From UBA7803 sp040219135 (lineage in GTDB: Bacteria; Pseudomonadota; Gammaproteobacteria; Pseudomonadales; Azotimanducaceae): a stretch of DNA of 64,000 nt. The position numbers and the translations under genes are program-made. The stretch is taken from positions 310,001 through 374,000 of the forward strand of contig JAVJTA010000005.1 in NCBI GenBank assembly GCA_040219135.1, written 5' to 3'. The notes below the pieces were generated by a model. That model made no database searches. It was not told the DNA's origin and saw only the letters and a list, made by a program, of their open reading frames with translations. This document shows, in pieces, positions 1 through 8,176 of the stretch; within the stretch, counting starts at the first letter, position 1; each line of letters opens with the position of its first letter.

Positions 1-2
1 CA

Positions 3-464
3 GAGACCACCGAGCCGCAGGCCTGGAATCGTCATTTCGCCATGCAGGCGAACAACCGCGCCTGGGAGCTCGCTTCGCAACCGACGAGAACCGAAGCCGA
101 GTCCCGCGAGATGCTCGATGCGGCCCATGCTTCCGCGCATCACTGGAGTGCCTGCGGTACTGAGCTGAATCGCATGCGCGCCGACTACCTTCTGGCCGAG
201 GTGCATGCGCTTCTCGGTCTCGGCGCATCCGCCATGACGCGCGCGGTAGAGACACTCTCTTACTTCGAACGCGTTGAGACCCCGGACTGGGAGCGAGCCT
301 ACGTTCGGGTCATTCACGCGCACGCAGCGGCCGCAGCCGGAGATGCGAGAACGCATGCGGAATCCTACGCCCTGGCCGAGACCGCTATCCGCGCGATCGC
401 GGACCCCGAGGATCGGCGCATCGTCGAACAGACCTTCGCGCAGGTGCCGAGGCCGGCCCGCTAG
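3..464 (+). CDS. Hypothetical helical-repeat-like protein, 5' end outside window
   Basis: The reading frame is open from the left edge of the window, so the true start probably lies outside. The first internal ATG is at 42 and would give 140 residues. The sequence is rich in Ala, Glu and His and reads as successive amphipathic helices resembling degenerate TPR or solenoid repeats. No catalytic motif, signal peptide or membrane segment is visible. The acetyltransferase gene follows after 2 nt, which suggests co-transcription. The function is not recognised; the solenoid idea is an inference from composition and helix periodicity only. Confidence 0.55.
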   Translation, partial: ETTEPQAWNRHFAMQANNRAWELASQPTRTEAESREMLDAAHASAHHWSACGTELNRMRADYLLAEVHALLGLGASAMTRAVETLSYFERVETPDWERAYVRVIHAHAAAAAGDARTHAESYALAETAIRAIADPEDRRIVEQTFAQVPRPAR

Positions 465-466
465 CG

Positions 467-1033
467 ATGGCGCCGTGGCCGGACGTGCCTGACAACAACG
501 AGCTTTACCGCACCCGGCGACTAATCGCCCGGCGGCTGGATCGCGACGACGTCGACAGCATGCACGCCGTGTACGGCAACGCCGCCGCCATGCGCTGGGT
601 CGACGATGGTTCGCCGCTGGACCGCGGCGGCTGCGCGCGCTGGATCGACATCACCCTGAACAACTACGCACGCCGCGGCTATGGAATGGTGGCCCTGGTC
701 GAACGCAACCGCGGTCGCGTCGTCGGATTCTGCGGGATCGTGCATCCGGGGGGTCAGGCCGAGCCGGAGATCAAGTACGCCCTGCTCGAATCGCGTTGGG
801 GCCAGGGATTCGCCACCGAAGCGGTGATCGGCATGCTCGATTTCGCGGCGAACCACCTCGGACTGGCGTCGATGATGGCCACCACCGCGCCCGAGAACCG
901 CGCCTCCCACCGGGTGCTCGAGAAGGCCGGCATGATCCGCGCCGAGCTGCGTCAGGAAGACGACGGCACGCTTACCCAGGTATTTCGATGGCGTGCGCCG
1001 ACCGGTTCGGGAGAAGCGCCAAGCCTGGACTGA
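467..1033 (+). CDS. GNAT N-acetyltransferase, RimJ/RimL type
   Basis: This 188-residue protein has the layout of the Acetyltransf_3 (RimJ/RimL) branch of the GNAT family. An N-terminal strand-helix carries the TRRLIARRL segment. A central part includes GYGMVALVE and VVGFCGIV. The acetyl-CoA-binding segment near residues 106-122 contains RWGQGFATEA (the R/Q-x-x-G-x-G/A loop), and a late ENRASHRVLEKAGM motif is typical of the family. It should transfer an acetyl group from acetyl-CoA to an amine, but the substrate cannot be read from sequence. ATG 467 lies 2 nt after the preceding stop, and no obvious ribosome-binding site is needed for coupling. Confidence 0.85.
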   Translation: MAPWPDVPDNNELYRTRRLIARRLDRDDVDSMHAVYGNAAAMRWVDDGSPLDRGGCARWIDITLNNYARRGYGMVALVERNRGRVVGFCGIVHPGGQAEPEIKYALLESRWGQGFATEAVIGMLDFAANHLGLASMMATTAPENRASHRVLEKAGMIRAELRQEDDGTLTQVFRWRAPTGSGEAPSLD

Positions 1034-1105
1034 ACCGATGAGTTCTGGCACAAGGGGTGGAGCGGCGGCAATCGCCGGCATGGGGATGAACCCGGGCGCA
1101 GGCAG

Positions 1106-1350
1106 ATGACTGATCCGAAGCAGATTTCGAACGGATGGCCGCTGAGTTTCCTGGAAAGCGCGTGACGTTCCAGCGGGCGTTCGCCGAGGGCAATCACGTG
1201 GTCCTGAATTGCCACCAGCCGTGGCCGGGTGACAGCGATTACGCCGGCACCGACATCTTCCGCTTCGATGCCGCCGGCAGAACCGTCGAGCACTGGGACG
1301 TGCTGCAGATGGTTCCCGAAACGTCGAAGAACGCCAACACGATGTTCTGA
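1106..1350 (+). pseudogene. Remnant of a SnoaL-like (NTF2-fold) protein with an internal deletion
   Basis: The frame from about 1114 to 1350 encodes the C-terminal half of a SnoaL-like/ester-cyclase family protein, with FERMAAEFPGKR, DIFRFDAAGRTVEHWDVLQ and the family ending NTMF. Intact members are about 130 residues. Here the N-terminal half is missing and an in-frame TGA lies at 1111. In another frame, ATG 1106 begins MTDPKQI, which resembles the usual family N-terminus. The simplest reading is that an out-of-frame internal deletion near 1120-1126 joined the two ends. A 71-residue product could still be made from ATG 1135, but it would lack half of the barrel. Confidence 0.6.
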
Positions 1351-1372
1351 CCCGAGAGGCCGAGATTGTCCG

Positions 1373-1744
1373 ATGCCCATCGTCGACCTTGAACTGGTGA
1401 CGGCAGCCAGCGCCGCCGAGGCGCTTTCCGCGGACGGCCTGCGTGACCTGGCGGATAGCCTCGGTGAGATCTTCGCGAGCCCGCCCCAGGGGACCTGGGT
1501 CCGGGTGAGGTGTCTCGACCCTATCCACTACGCCGAGAACGCCCGGGATCAGCCGGTGTTCCCGGTCTTTGTCACCGTGCTGAAATCCCGGGTTCCCGAT
1601 CCGGAAGTTCTGGCGGCGGAAATGCGCCGGGTCGCGGCCGCGGTCGCGGCGGCGCTGGCGCGACCGGTGGAAAACGTCCACGTGCTGTACCAGCCGCAGG
1701 CGATCGGTCGGATCGGCTTCGGCGGCGAGTTGCTGAAGGAGTGA
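1373..1744 (+). CDS. Tautomerase-superfamily protein
   Basis: ATG 1373 gives 123 residues starting Met-Pro-Ile-Val. After Met removal this exposes the N-terminal proline that acts as catalytic base in the 4-oxalocrotonate tautomerase/MIF superfamily. The size and the C-terminal stretch HVLYQPQAIGRIGFGGE fit the single-domain beta-alpha-beta tautomerases of about 115-130 residues. The frame is open further upstream to 1229, but those codons overlap the SnoaL remnant and would bury Pro-2, so they are excluded. It probably interconverts keto and enol forms of a small acid; the substrate is unknown. The small lipoprotein gene begins 5 nt after its stop. Confidence 0.7.
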   Translation: MPIVDLELVTAASAAEALSADGLRDLADSLGEIFASPPQGTWVRVRCLDPIHYAENARDQPVFPVFVTVLKSRVPDPEVLAAEMRRVAAAVAAALARPVENVHVLYQPQAIGRIGFGGELLKE

Positions 1745-1749
1745 GCCGG

Positions 1750-2004
1750 ATGAGGATGGGGTTGCTCGTGCTGATCGGCCTGGTCTCTGCCTGCACCGGT
1801 GCCCAGGGCTACGAATTCGTGCGCAGCGCCGGGCAGGCCAAGGCAGAGTGCGATCGCGCACCGACGCCGGCGGCGGCGGCCGAGTGCGAAGCGAACTACC
1901 GGCTGAGCTACGACGCCTACCGCGCCGAGCGTCGCGAAGTGCTGGATGCCGCTGAGGAATCCCTGCCGGACAGTAACGAAACGAGCCGTGGCACCGAGCC
2001 GTGA
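1750..2004 (+). CDS. Small putative lipoprotein of unknown function
   Basis: The product is 84 residues with an N-terminal hydrophobic stretch, MRMGLLVLIGLVSAC, ending in a lipobox (LVSAC) with Cys-15 as the likely lipidation site. The mature part is short, charged and helical, with two further Cys and an AAAAECEANYR segment; it contains no recognised domain. Its TGA stop overlaps the GTG start of the next gene (GTGA at 2001-2004), so the two are likely translationally coupled. The lipoprotein call rests on the N-terminus only. Confidence 0.6.
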   Translation: MRMGLLVLIGLVSACTGAQGYEFVRSAGQAKAECDRAPTPAAAAECEANYRLSYDAYRAERREVLDAAEESLPDSNETSRGTEP

Positions 2005-2525
2005 CGGCGGCGAGGATCCGGCGCGCGGAAACCGGCGATGCCGCGGTGCTGCTCGCCATCTACGCCCCCATCGTCCGGGACACCGCCATCTCCTTCGAAA
2101 CCACAGCGCCCGGCGAGGCCGAGTTCGCCGGGCGCATCGCCGCGTCGAACGCGCACCACGCCTGGCTGCTGGCGGAACGCGACGGCGTCATCGCCGGCTA
2201 TGCCTACGCCACCGCGTACCGGGCCCGCCAGGCCTACCGGTATTCCGCCGAGGTCTCCGTGTACGTGCACGAACAGGCGCGCGGGACGGGGGTGGGCAGC
2301 GCGCTCTACCGGGAGCTGTTCGCCGTGCTGGCCGGGCTCGGCTACTTTCAGGCGTACGCGGCCATTACCCTGCCGAATCCACAGAGCGTCGGTCTGCACC
2401 GACGCGTCGGATTCCGTCGCGTCGGCACCCTGCCGCGCGTGGGGTTCAAGTTCGGGGCCTGGCACGACGTGTCCTGGTGGCACCGGCCGCTCCAGCGAGG
2501 CAGGCCGGAGGCCACGGCGCCGTGA
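2001..2525 (+). CDS. GNAT N-acetyltransferase, phosphinothricin/MnaT type
   Basis: This 174-residue GNAT protein starts at GTG 2001, overlapping the previous stop. It matches the PAT/YncA (MnaT) branch: the N-terminal RIRRAETGDAAVLLAIYAPI, then the SFETTAP segment. YRYSAEVSVYVHEQARGTGVG contains the acetyl-CoA loop ARGTGVG. NPQSVGLHRRVGFRRVGTL and GAWHDVSWW are typical of the branch. Family members acetylate free amino acids or analogues such as phosphinothricin and methionine sulfoximine/sulfone; the in vivo substrate here is unknown. It is unrelated to the GNAT at 467 beyond the fold. Confidence 0.88.
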   Translation: MTAARIRRAETGDAAVLLAIYAPIVRDTAISFETTAPGEAEFAGRIAASNAHHAWLLAERDGVIAGYAYATAYRARQAYRYSAEVSVYVHEQARGTGVGSALYRELFAVLAGLGYFQAYAAITLPNPQSVGLHRRVGFRRVGTLPRVGFKFGAWHDVSWWHRPLQRGRPEATAP

Positions 2526-2815
2526 TCCTCGAAGCCGCCATGCTCAGCGTCGTCCCGGGCCGCGAGGCCGAGTTCGAGGCCGCGTTCCGCGAAGCCCAGC
2601 CGATCATCGCCAGCATGCGGGGTTACCTCGACCACCGGCTGGAGCGTTGTCTGGAGCGCCCCAGCCGCTACCTGCTGCTGGTGAGCTGGGAGCGGCTGGA
2701 AGACCACACCGAAGGATTCCGTCGGTCGCCGGAGTACCAGCGCTGGAAGTCTCTGCTGCACCACTTCTACGAACCGTTCCCCGAGGTCGAGCACTTCCGC
2801 CGCGTGCTGCCCTGA
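2522..2815 (+). CDS. Antibiotic-biosynthesis-monooxygenase (ABM) domain protein
   Basis: The product is 97 residues from GTG 2522, which overlaps the previous stop as GTGA. It has the ferredoxin-like ABM fold signature: AAMLSVVPGREAEFEAAF, then a helix ending in IIASMRGYLDHRLERC, the strand YLLLVSWERLEDH and the late FRRSPEYQRWKSLL. Such small dimeric proteins act as monooxygenases or haem/quinone-handling enzymes, or have no known substrate. It is the last gene of a tightly overlapping set with the lipoprotein and the PAT-like acetyltransferase. Confidence 0.8.
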   Translation: MILEAAMLSVVPGREAEFEAAFREAQPIIASMRGYLDHRLERCLERPSRYLLLVSWERLEDHTEGFRRSPEYQRWKSLLHHFYEPFPEVEHFRRVLP

Positions 2816-2841
2816 CCGCGACCCCATGCTCACGACGGGTT

Positions 2842-2864
2842 CACGGGGTCTTCACCACCCCGTG
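2842..2864 (+). terminator. Hairpin after the ABM gene, possible weak terminator or folE2 leader element
   Basis: An exact 8-bp inverted repeat (CACGGGGT at 2842-2849, ACCCCGTG at 2857-2864) encloses a 7-nt loop. It lies 27 nt after the ABM stop and 44 nt before the folE2 start. No T-tract follows, so a standard rho-independent terminator is not assured. An operator or leader structure for folE2 is equally possible. Confidence 0.35.
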
Positions 2865-2908
2865 GCTACTGTCGAGTGCCTTATCGACGCCTGGACGGAC
2901 CCCCGATC

Positions 2909-3856
2909 ATGAGCACCATGCCCTCCCATCCCGATCTGATGCCCGACATCGCCCGGCGACCCCACAGCAAGCCGCAGGGCACGCTCGACTGGGTCGGCAT
3001 GAGCGACATCCACCAGCCCATCACCCTGCTCGACGGCGGCGAAACTCAGCGCGTGCAGGCCAACGTACAGGTGTACGTGAACCTGGAAGATCCGCACGCC
3101 AAGGGCATTCACATGTCGCGCCTGTACCTGCTGCTAGACGAGCATGCGCGCAGCCGGCCGTTGTCGGTTCCCGGACTGCGCATGCTGCTGAACGCCATGC
3201 AGGCCTCGCACGACGATCTCAGCACCCGGGCGTTCGTCCAGTTCGATTTCGGCTACGAGCTGCGCCAGAGCGCGCTGCTTTCCGACAACACCGGCTGGAG
3301 CATCTATCCGGCGAGCCTGCGCGGCACCCTGGAAAACGGTGAGATCCACGTGGAGCTCGACGTACAGATCACCTACTCCAGCACCTGCCCGTGCTCGGCA
3401 GCGCTGGCGCGACAGCTCATTCAACAGGAATTCGAAGCGTCGTTCAGCGCCGACAAGCCGCCGAGCTTCGACGAAATGCGCGCCTGGCTCGGTACCGAAG
3501 ACGGCATCGTCGCCACCCCGCACAGCCAGCGCAGCTACGCGAAGGTCAAGACCCGCCTGGCCGACGATGTCGTCGAGCTGCCTCTGCGCACCCTGATCGC
3601 CGATCTCGAAGCGGCCCTCGGCACCCCGGTGCAGAGCGCCGTGAAGCGGGCGGACGAGCAGGAGTTCGCGCGTCTGAACGGTCAGAATCTGATGTTCTGC
3701 GAAGACGCCGGTCGCAAGCTGCAGGCAGCGCTGGACGCCGACGAGCGGCTCTCCGACTTCTGGGTACGCATCGAGCACCACGAAAGCCTGCACGCCCACA
3801 ACGCGGTGGCCGTGGTCACCAAGGGCGTGGACGGCGGCTACCTACCGATTCCCTGA
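2909..3856 (+). CDS. folE2: GTP cyclohydrolase IB (FolE2)
   Basis: The product is 315 residues, close to the family norm. It converts GTP to 7,8-dihydroneopterin triphosphate, the first step of folate and related pterin synthesis, using the metal-promiscuous type IB enzyme. Visible signatures are the STCPCSAALAR segment with Cys-160 and Cys-162, PHSQRSYAKVK near 204-214 and HHESLHAHNAVAVV near 290-303. In type IB enzymes the conserved Cys and C-terminal His contribute to the metal site. ATG 2909 was chosen over GTG 2876 because the residues before it do not look conserved. In many bacteria folE2 is a zinc-starvation (Zur) gene, but no clear Zur box was identified here. Confidence 0.95.
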   Translation: MSTMPSHPDLMPDIARRPHSKPQGTLDWVGMSDIHQPITLLDGGETQRVQANVQVYVNLEDPHAKGIHMSRLYLLLDEHARSRPLSVPGLRMLLNAMQASHDDLSTRAFVQFDFGYELRQSALLSDNTGWSIYPASLRGTLENGEIHVELDVQITYSSTCPCSAALARQLIQQEFEASFSADKPPSFDEMRAWLGTEDGIVATPHSQRSYAKVKTRLADDVVELPLRTLIADLEAALGTPVQSAVKRADEQEFARLNGQNLMFCEDAGRKLQAALDADERLSDFWVRIEHHESLHAHNAVAVVTKGVDGGYLPIP

Positions 3857-3920
3857 TTGCGAACATCCTCCCCGAAACACGGCCATCGACCGGTGTGAAG
3901 CTCGGCGATGGCCATGCTTT

Positions 3921-4700
3921 TCAATAGTACGCCAGCTGACCCAGCCACCGGGTCAGAGCCACGAACGAACTCGACTCGACGATCGGCACGTGCAGCACCT
4001 GCGGCACCACGTTCACTGCGCCCCCGATCAGCGTCGCACGGTGCACGCTTCCCAGCGTCCGCCAGTCGTAGCAGACCAGCGCCGCAATCAGCAGGTCGAC
4101 GGTGAGGTACTTCGGCAGATAGGTGAGGTGGGACTCGAACCCGATCCCGAACAGCGCCAGATAGATCCGATTCAGCCCGCCGATGATGAACACGGTGGTC
4201 GCGAGCAGAATGAACCGCTTGTGCGCCGCCGGGTCACGAATGTTGCGGATCGCCAGCCAGAACAGCAGCCCGAACCCCAGCACCGCGACCAGGCTGATGT
4301 AGGTAACGCCGTAGATCGTCGGGTCCGACGCAGCCAGGGCCCTGGCTGCGAACAGCACGCTGATGATCGTGCCGAAGATGATCAGACTGGCGGCGACCCC
4401 GATTCCGAACAGTCCGAGGCTGCGATGCAGCACCACGTCGCCCCGGTTTATCAGTGCCGCCTGCACGACCAGCAGAATCAGCCAGAGAAAGTAGACCACG
4501 CCATGAACGTGAACCACCGGCGCCAGCGCCGGGAGCGATCCCGTCGCCATCGGCGCGATGTAGCTGATGCCGAAGCCGCTGAAGACAATCGCGGCCATGA
4601 CGATCGTCATCCAGAAGAAGAAGCCGGGGTTGCTGAAGTGCCGCGGACGCGGTCCCACCGCCAGATCTGTCATGACACCCCCCGTTGCCACGCCAGTCAT
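3921..4700 (-). CDS. Multi-pass membrane protein of unknown function
   Basis: The product is 259 residues (250 if the internal ATG at 4673 is used) with about seven hydrophobic segments. Conserved-looking polar positions are HVHG before a WLILLVVQAALI helix and a later HRSLGLFG, plus AAHKRFILL and GGLNRIYL. The His and Gln pattern recalls small haem- or quinone-linked membrane families, but I do not recognise a named family with confidence. It lies downstream of the histidine kinase gene on the same strand, 70 nt away. Confidence 0.6.
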   Translation of the reverse strand: MTGVATGGVMTDLAVGPRPRHFSNPGFFFWMTIVMAAIVFSGFGISYIAPMATGSLPALAPVVHVHGVVYFLWLILLVVQAALINRGDVVLHRSLGLFGIGVAASLIIFGTIISVLFAARALAASDPTIYGVTYISLVAVLGFGLLFWLAIRNIRDPAAHKRFILLATTVFIIGGLNRIYLALFGIGFESHLTYLPKYLTVDLLIAALVCYDWRTLGSVHRATLIGGAVNVVPQVLHVPIVESSSFVALTRWLGQLAYY

Positions 4701-4770
4701 CGCGGAGCGTATGCGCCTTTGGCGCGCTTGTCACCCCCGACCGCGCGCGCCGCCCGACGCACGCCGCCGT

Positions 4771-6054
4771 TCAGCGGAAGCGCACCTCGATGGTAGTGCC
4801 CTCCCCCGGCGCGCTGTGCGCCGACAGGCTCCAGCCGAACTGGCGCACCAGACGTTTGACGATAGACAGCCCCAGACCGTGGCCGCGCGTCAGACCGCGG
4901 GACTCGTCGGCGCGGTAGAACGGATCGAATGCCCGCTCGAGCTCCTCGTCGGACATGCCGACGCCGGTGTCCGCCACCGCCACGCCGCGATCGTCGATGG
5001 TCACTTCCACCCTGCCCTCACGGGTGTAGTTGATGGCGTTGCGCATGAGATTGCCGATGACGATCTCCACCACCTTGGGCGGGGCCCGGACGCGCAGCTC
5101 GGCCTGCTCGTGCACGCTCAGCGCGATGCCGCCACGACGCGCCACCGGCGAGAGCTGCTCCAGCTGACCGGCCACCAGGTCGTTGACCACGACGTCTTCC
5201 TTGGGCACGGCCGTCTCGCTCTCCCGCGCCAGCATCAGCAGGGTTTGGAGCAGGGCCTCCATGTCCTCGACGGTGCGGCGCATGCGCGCCAGCGCCTTCC
5301 TGTCGGCGGGGGATCGTTCGCCGTTGGCCTCGAGCAGATCGAGCGAGCCTTTGAACACCGCGACCGGCGTGCGCAGTTCGTGGCCGGCGTCGCGGGTGAA
5401 CACCCGCTCGCGCTCGACGAACGCCTGCAGACGTTCGGAGAACGTGTCCACCGCATTGATCATCGACAGCACTTCCGCGTCGGCCACCTCGCGCAGCGGG
5501 CTCAGATCGAGACTCAGCGACCGGCCCTGGTCGAAGTCGAAGTCTTCGAGCTGGTGCGCGAGCTGAACGATGGGCGAGATCGCCTGCTGGGAAAGCCGGT
5601 AGGCGATGAACGACAGGCCATAGATGATGAGCAGAACCACAGCCAGCGGCACGATGCCGAAGAAGAACGCCAGCTGGTAGATCTGCGACTTCTCCCAGAC
5701 CAGGTAAAGACGCCTGCCGTGGTTCTCCGAGACGTGTACGAGTTGGGAGTCGTCGGCCACGCTGCGCACCACCTCGTCCGGCGGGATCCCGCGAAGCGCC
5801 TCGGGGATGCCGCTGGGGTCGTCGGCGGGGGCCATGAAGCTGCGCATGTTCGACGTGTCCGGCAGCGTCGCGCCGCCGTCCCGCTCGAAGCGATCCCAGT
5901 AGTAGCTGGCCTCGGTCTCGAGGCCCTCGCGCAGAATCAGATCGACGATGATGGTATTGGCAATGAACACGCCCACCAGCGTGGCAATGCTGATGATGCT
6001 CACCTGAATGGCGAAGACGCGAACCAGCTTCGCCCGCAGGCCGGTCCGCTTCAC
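4771..6054 (-). CDS. Sensor histidine kinase, orphan
   Basis: The product is 427 residues. TM1 is at about 10-40, a periplasmic sensor region at about 41-125, and TM2 at about 127-152. A linker is followed by a HisKA domain with the H-box TRDAGHELRTP (His-225). The HATPase domain has N-box GNLMRNAINYT (near 334-344), G1 ADTGVGM (near 361-367) and G2 GHGLGLS (near 391-397). All residues needed for autophosphorylation are present. No response regulator gene is adjacent, which is unusual for this class. DUF2878 lies 57 nt upstream on the same strand and the membrane protein 70 nt downstream, so a shared transcript is plausible. The signal sensed is unknown. Confidence 0.93.
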   Translation of the reverse strand: MKRTGLRAKLVRVFAIQVSIISIATLVGVFIANTIIVDLILREGLETEASYYWDRFERDGGATLPDTSNMRSFMAPADDPSGIPEALRGIPPDEVVRSVADDSQLVHVSENHGRRLYLVWEKSQIYQLAFFFGIVPLAVVLLIIYGLSFIAYRLSQQAISPIVQLAHQLEDFDFDQGRSLSLDLSPLREVADAEVLSMINAVDTFSERLQAFVERERVFTRDAGHELRTPVAVFKGSLDLLEANGERSPADRKALARMRRTVEDMEALLQTLLMLARESETAVPKEDVVVNDLVAGQLEQLSPVARRGGIALSVHEQAELRVRAPPKVVEIVIGNLMRNAINYTREGRVEVTIDDRGVAVADTGVGMSDEELERAFDPFYRADESRGLTRGHGLGLSIVKRLVRQFGWSLSAHSAPGEGTTIEVRFR

Positions 6055-6111
6055 TGCATCTGCCCGGGGGGCCGGCTGTCACGGTCCGGCTCGCGGCCGG
6101 CTCCGGCTGGA

Positions 6112-6645
6112 TCAGTGCACACGCTCGAACTCGCTCCCTGGGCCTGCGACCATCCGATCCACCTCACGAGCCGCCATGAAGATCGCCGTGAACAGCACCA
6201 GCCAGACGGCGGAAACCGCGAGCAGTTCGATCGGAGCGTCCACGATTACCGCGCCAAGCCGCTCGCCGCCAAGATAGCTGAACGGTGCCCCGGCGCCGGC
6301 GAGCAGACCGCCGAGCCAGGGTCGCGCCTTGAACATCGACAGGCAGTGGTTCACCGTGAGCCCTACAGCCGCCCACAGCATGACGATCCACGCCGGCGCC
6401 AGACTGGCGCCCTGGTAATCCAGGACCCCAGTGTGAATCCACAACGATTCCAGCATGAAGCCCACGGTCGCGATGGCACCCGCCAGACCCAGGTCGCGTC
6501 CGCTACTGCCGCCGTAGATCGACATGCCGAGCAGGGCTGCCAGCGCGACTGCGCCCCACAGGCTCGTGCCGGCGGCACCTCCAATCACGCAGGCGAACCA
6601 GGCGAGTTGAAAGACCGCACCGTTGGCCAGATTCCACCGACTCAT
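6112..6645 (-). CDS. DUF2878 family membrane protein
   Basis: The product is 177 residues with about five or six transmembrane helices. It matches the DUF2878 pattern: an early NGAVFQLAWFACVIGG, a middle GFMLESLWIHTGVLDY and a late PFSYLGGERLGAV. The function is unknown. In other proteobacteria such genes occur near lipid-modification and NTF2-like genes. Here it heads a minus-strand group with the histidine kinase, and it is divergent from the NTF2-like lipoprotein across a 207-bp intergenic region that must hold both promoters. No clear promoter was identified in that gap. Confidence 0.75.
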   Translation of the reverse strand: MSRWNLANGAVFQLAWFACVIGGAAGTSLWGAVALAALLGMSIYGGSSGRDLGLAGAIATVGFMLESLWIHTGVLDYQGASLAPAWIVMLWAAVGLTVNHCLSMFKARPWLGGLLAGAGAPFSYLGGERLGAVIVDAPIELLAVSAVWLVLFTAIFMAAREVDRMVAGPGSEFERVH

Positions 6646-6852
6646 GACATTTTCCCGCTACCTGTTCCGTTACCCATCACCGGCTCCGGCGTAACCGTCA
6701 TCCCAGTTGCCGATCCGCTCGCCATCCACCTGGCGCAAACCGCCGGCCTGGGAACAGCGTCGCACTGTGCGCCGCTAACTGTGAAGGAGGTGTCAACAGC
6801 CTTGGTTCCGCCCATCACGGGTGATTCACGGCCCAGCACCCACCATCTAAAC

Positions 6853-7428
6853 ATGAAAAATCCAACCCGCCATTTAGTCGCCGCCGTGGCACTAATCGCC
6901 CTGGCCGCCTGCTCGCAGGCGCCCCGGACCGCGTACGCCGACGCCTATCGGGACGCCCTGCCGCGCCTGCAGGGCACCGCCGAGGTCACGCCAGCCATGA
7001 CCGACCGGTTCGTCGCCTTCTTCTCCCACGGGTCGGCAGAAGACCAGGAAATCCCGGATCCAGCCGAACTCTACGGCGAGCCGCTGTATTTCAGCGACAC
7101 GCTGCTCACAACCGAAAACCGCGAAGCGGCGCTGAAACATCTGCGCCGAATGCACACCGGCACACGATCGCTGCAGGTCAACGTCATCGATCTGCAGGTC
7201 GACGGCCAGGACGTCTACCTGATCTGGCAGATGATGGCGACCTTCGAGCCCGTCGCCTCCCCGGTACAGTCCAATTCCATCGGCGTTACCCACCTGCGCT
7301 TCGACGACGAAGGGCGCATAATCCTGCACCAGGACTTCTGGGACAGCGCCGAAGGGCTGTACCGCCATGTACCCGTGCTCGGCCGCCTGATTGGTGCGGT
7401 CCGTTCGAGGTTTGACGCTGATGAATAA
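6853..7428 (+). CDS. NTF2-like (SnoaL-type) lipoprotein
   Basis: The product is 191 residues. An N-terminal signal ends in the lipobox LAAC with Cys-20 as lipidation site. The mature part has the cone-shaped NTF2-like fold signature: an N-terminal helix, then SLQVNVIDLQVDGQDVYLIW and VTHLRFDDEGRIILHQDFWD, which is typical of SnoaL-like proteins. ATG 6853 is chosen because the signal peptide starts there; the very long upstream open frame is a GC artefact. Its stop overlaps the start of the DUF6134 gene by 8 nt, so the two are coupled. It probably binds a small hydrophobic molecule in the envelope (inference). Confidence 0.75.
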   Translation: MKNPTRHLVAAVALIALAACSQAPRTAYADAYRDALPRLQGTAEVTPAMTDRFVAFFSHGSAEDQEIPDPAELYGEPLYFSDTLLTTENREAALKHLRRMHTGTRSLQVNVIDLQVDGQDVYLIWQMMATFEPVASPVQSNSIGVTHLRFDDEGRIILHQDFWDSAEGLYRHVPVLGRLIGAVRSRFDADE

Positions 7429-8176
7429 CGCCATGGCCCTGCGCCGCATCGCCGCCGCCGCGCTGATGGCAGCCGCCGTCGGCGTCGCCGCATCCGCCCC
7501 CGCCGCTCACGCGGACGTGGACGCGGTCGCGAGCGCGACCGCCACAGAATATCGCTTCGGCGTCTTTTACGGCGACCGACGTATCGGCGAGCACAACTAC
7601 GAGGTGGTTCACGACGGCGCCGCCACCCGGGTCAGCTCCCGGGCAGATTTCCAGGTGAAAATCCTGTTCGTCACCGCCTACCGCTACCGCCACCAGGCCA
7701 ACGAGCTGTGGCAGGACGGCTGCCTGACCGGCCTGTCGTCGGTGACCAACGACAACGGCGAGCGCTACCAGGTCCAGGCCGAGCGAACCGAGCCCGGACT
7801 GCGTCTGACCCGTATGGAACCGAGCCGGAAAGAGATCAGCCTCGACCAGCCGTGCCCGGCCGGCTTCGCGTACTGGGACCGCAGCCGCCTCGATCGCGAC
7901 GCCCTGATCAACGCCCAGACCGGCGAGGTCTCCGCCGGCCAGCTGATCGAGGAAGGCAACGAGACGATCGACGGTGCCGACACGGTCCGCTACCGGCTGC
8001 AGCCCGAAGGGCTCGCGCCCATCACCCTGTGGTACCGGGCCAGCGACGACCTCTGGGTGCGGCTCGAAACGCGCCGAGATGACAACACGCTGCAGTACCG
8101 GCTCGAGTCGGTGAGTCAGCGGTCCGAATCAGCCATCGAGGAGGACGCCCGGGTTCAGGACCCCCCGGGGATCTAG
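7421..8176 (+). CDS. DUF6134 family secreted protein
   Basis: The product is 251 residues with a Sec signal peptide (about residues 1-30, ending AAHA). The mature protein begins ATEYRFGVFYGDRRIGEHNY and contains ADFQVKILFVTAYRYRH and a NELWQDGCL segment, which I associate with DUF6134 (DUF3108-like, predicted beta-rich). The function is unknown. ATG 7421 overlaps the preceding stop and has GAGG upstream. The 3' end overlaps the convergent flavoprotein gene by 48 nt. Confidence 0.65.
   Translation: MNNAMALRRIAAAALMAAAVGVAASAPAAHADVDAVASATATEYRFGVFYGDRRIGEHNYEVVHDGAATRVSSRADFQVKILFVTAYRYRHQANELWQDGCLTGLSSVTNDNGERYQVQAERTEPGLRLTRMEPSRKEISLDQPCPAGFAYWDRSRLDRDALINAQTGEVSAGQLIEEGNETIDGADTVRYRLQPEGLAPITLWYRASDDLWVRLETRRDDNTLQYRLESVSQRSESAIEEDARVQDPPGI

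Noticed and set aside
1510..1749. Longer N-terminus for the small lipoprotein
   Set aside because: Those codons lie in another frame of the tautomerase gene and would bury the signal sequence that begins at 1750.
6646..6852. A regulatory motif in the divergent gap between DUF2878 and the NTF2-like lipoprotein
   Set aside because: Several C-rich and AAGGAGG-like stretches were noted, but no convincing promoter pair, operator symmetry or riboswitch fold could be supported.
4567..7428. A 953-codon open frame on the plus strand
   Set aside because: Only the last 191 codons (from 6853) look like protein. The rest is antisense to the kinase and DUF2878 genes and has the low-complexity composition of a GC-rich shadow frame.
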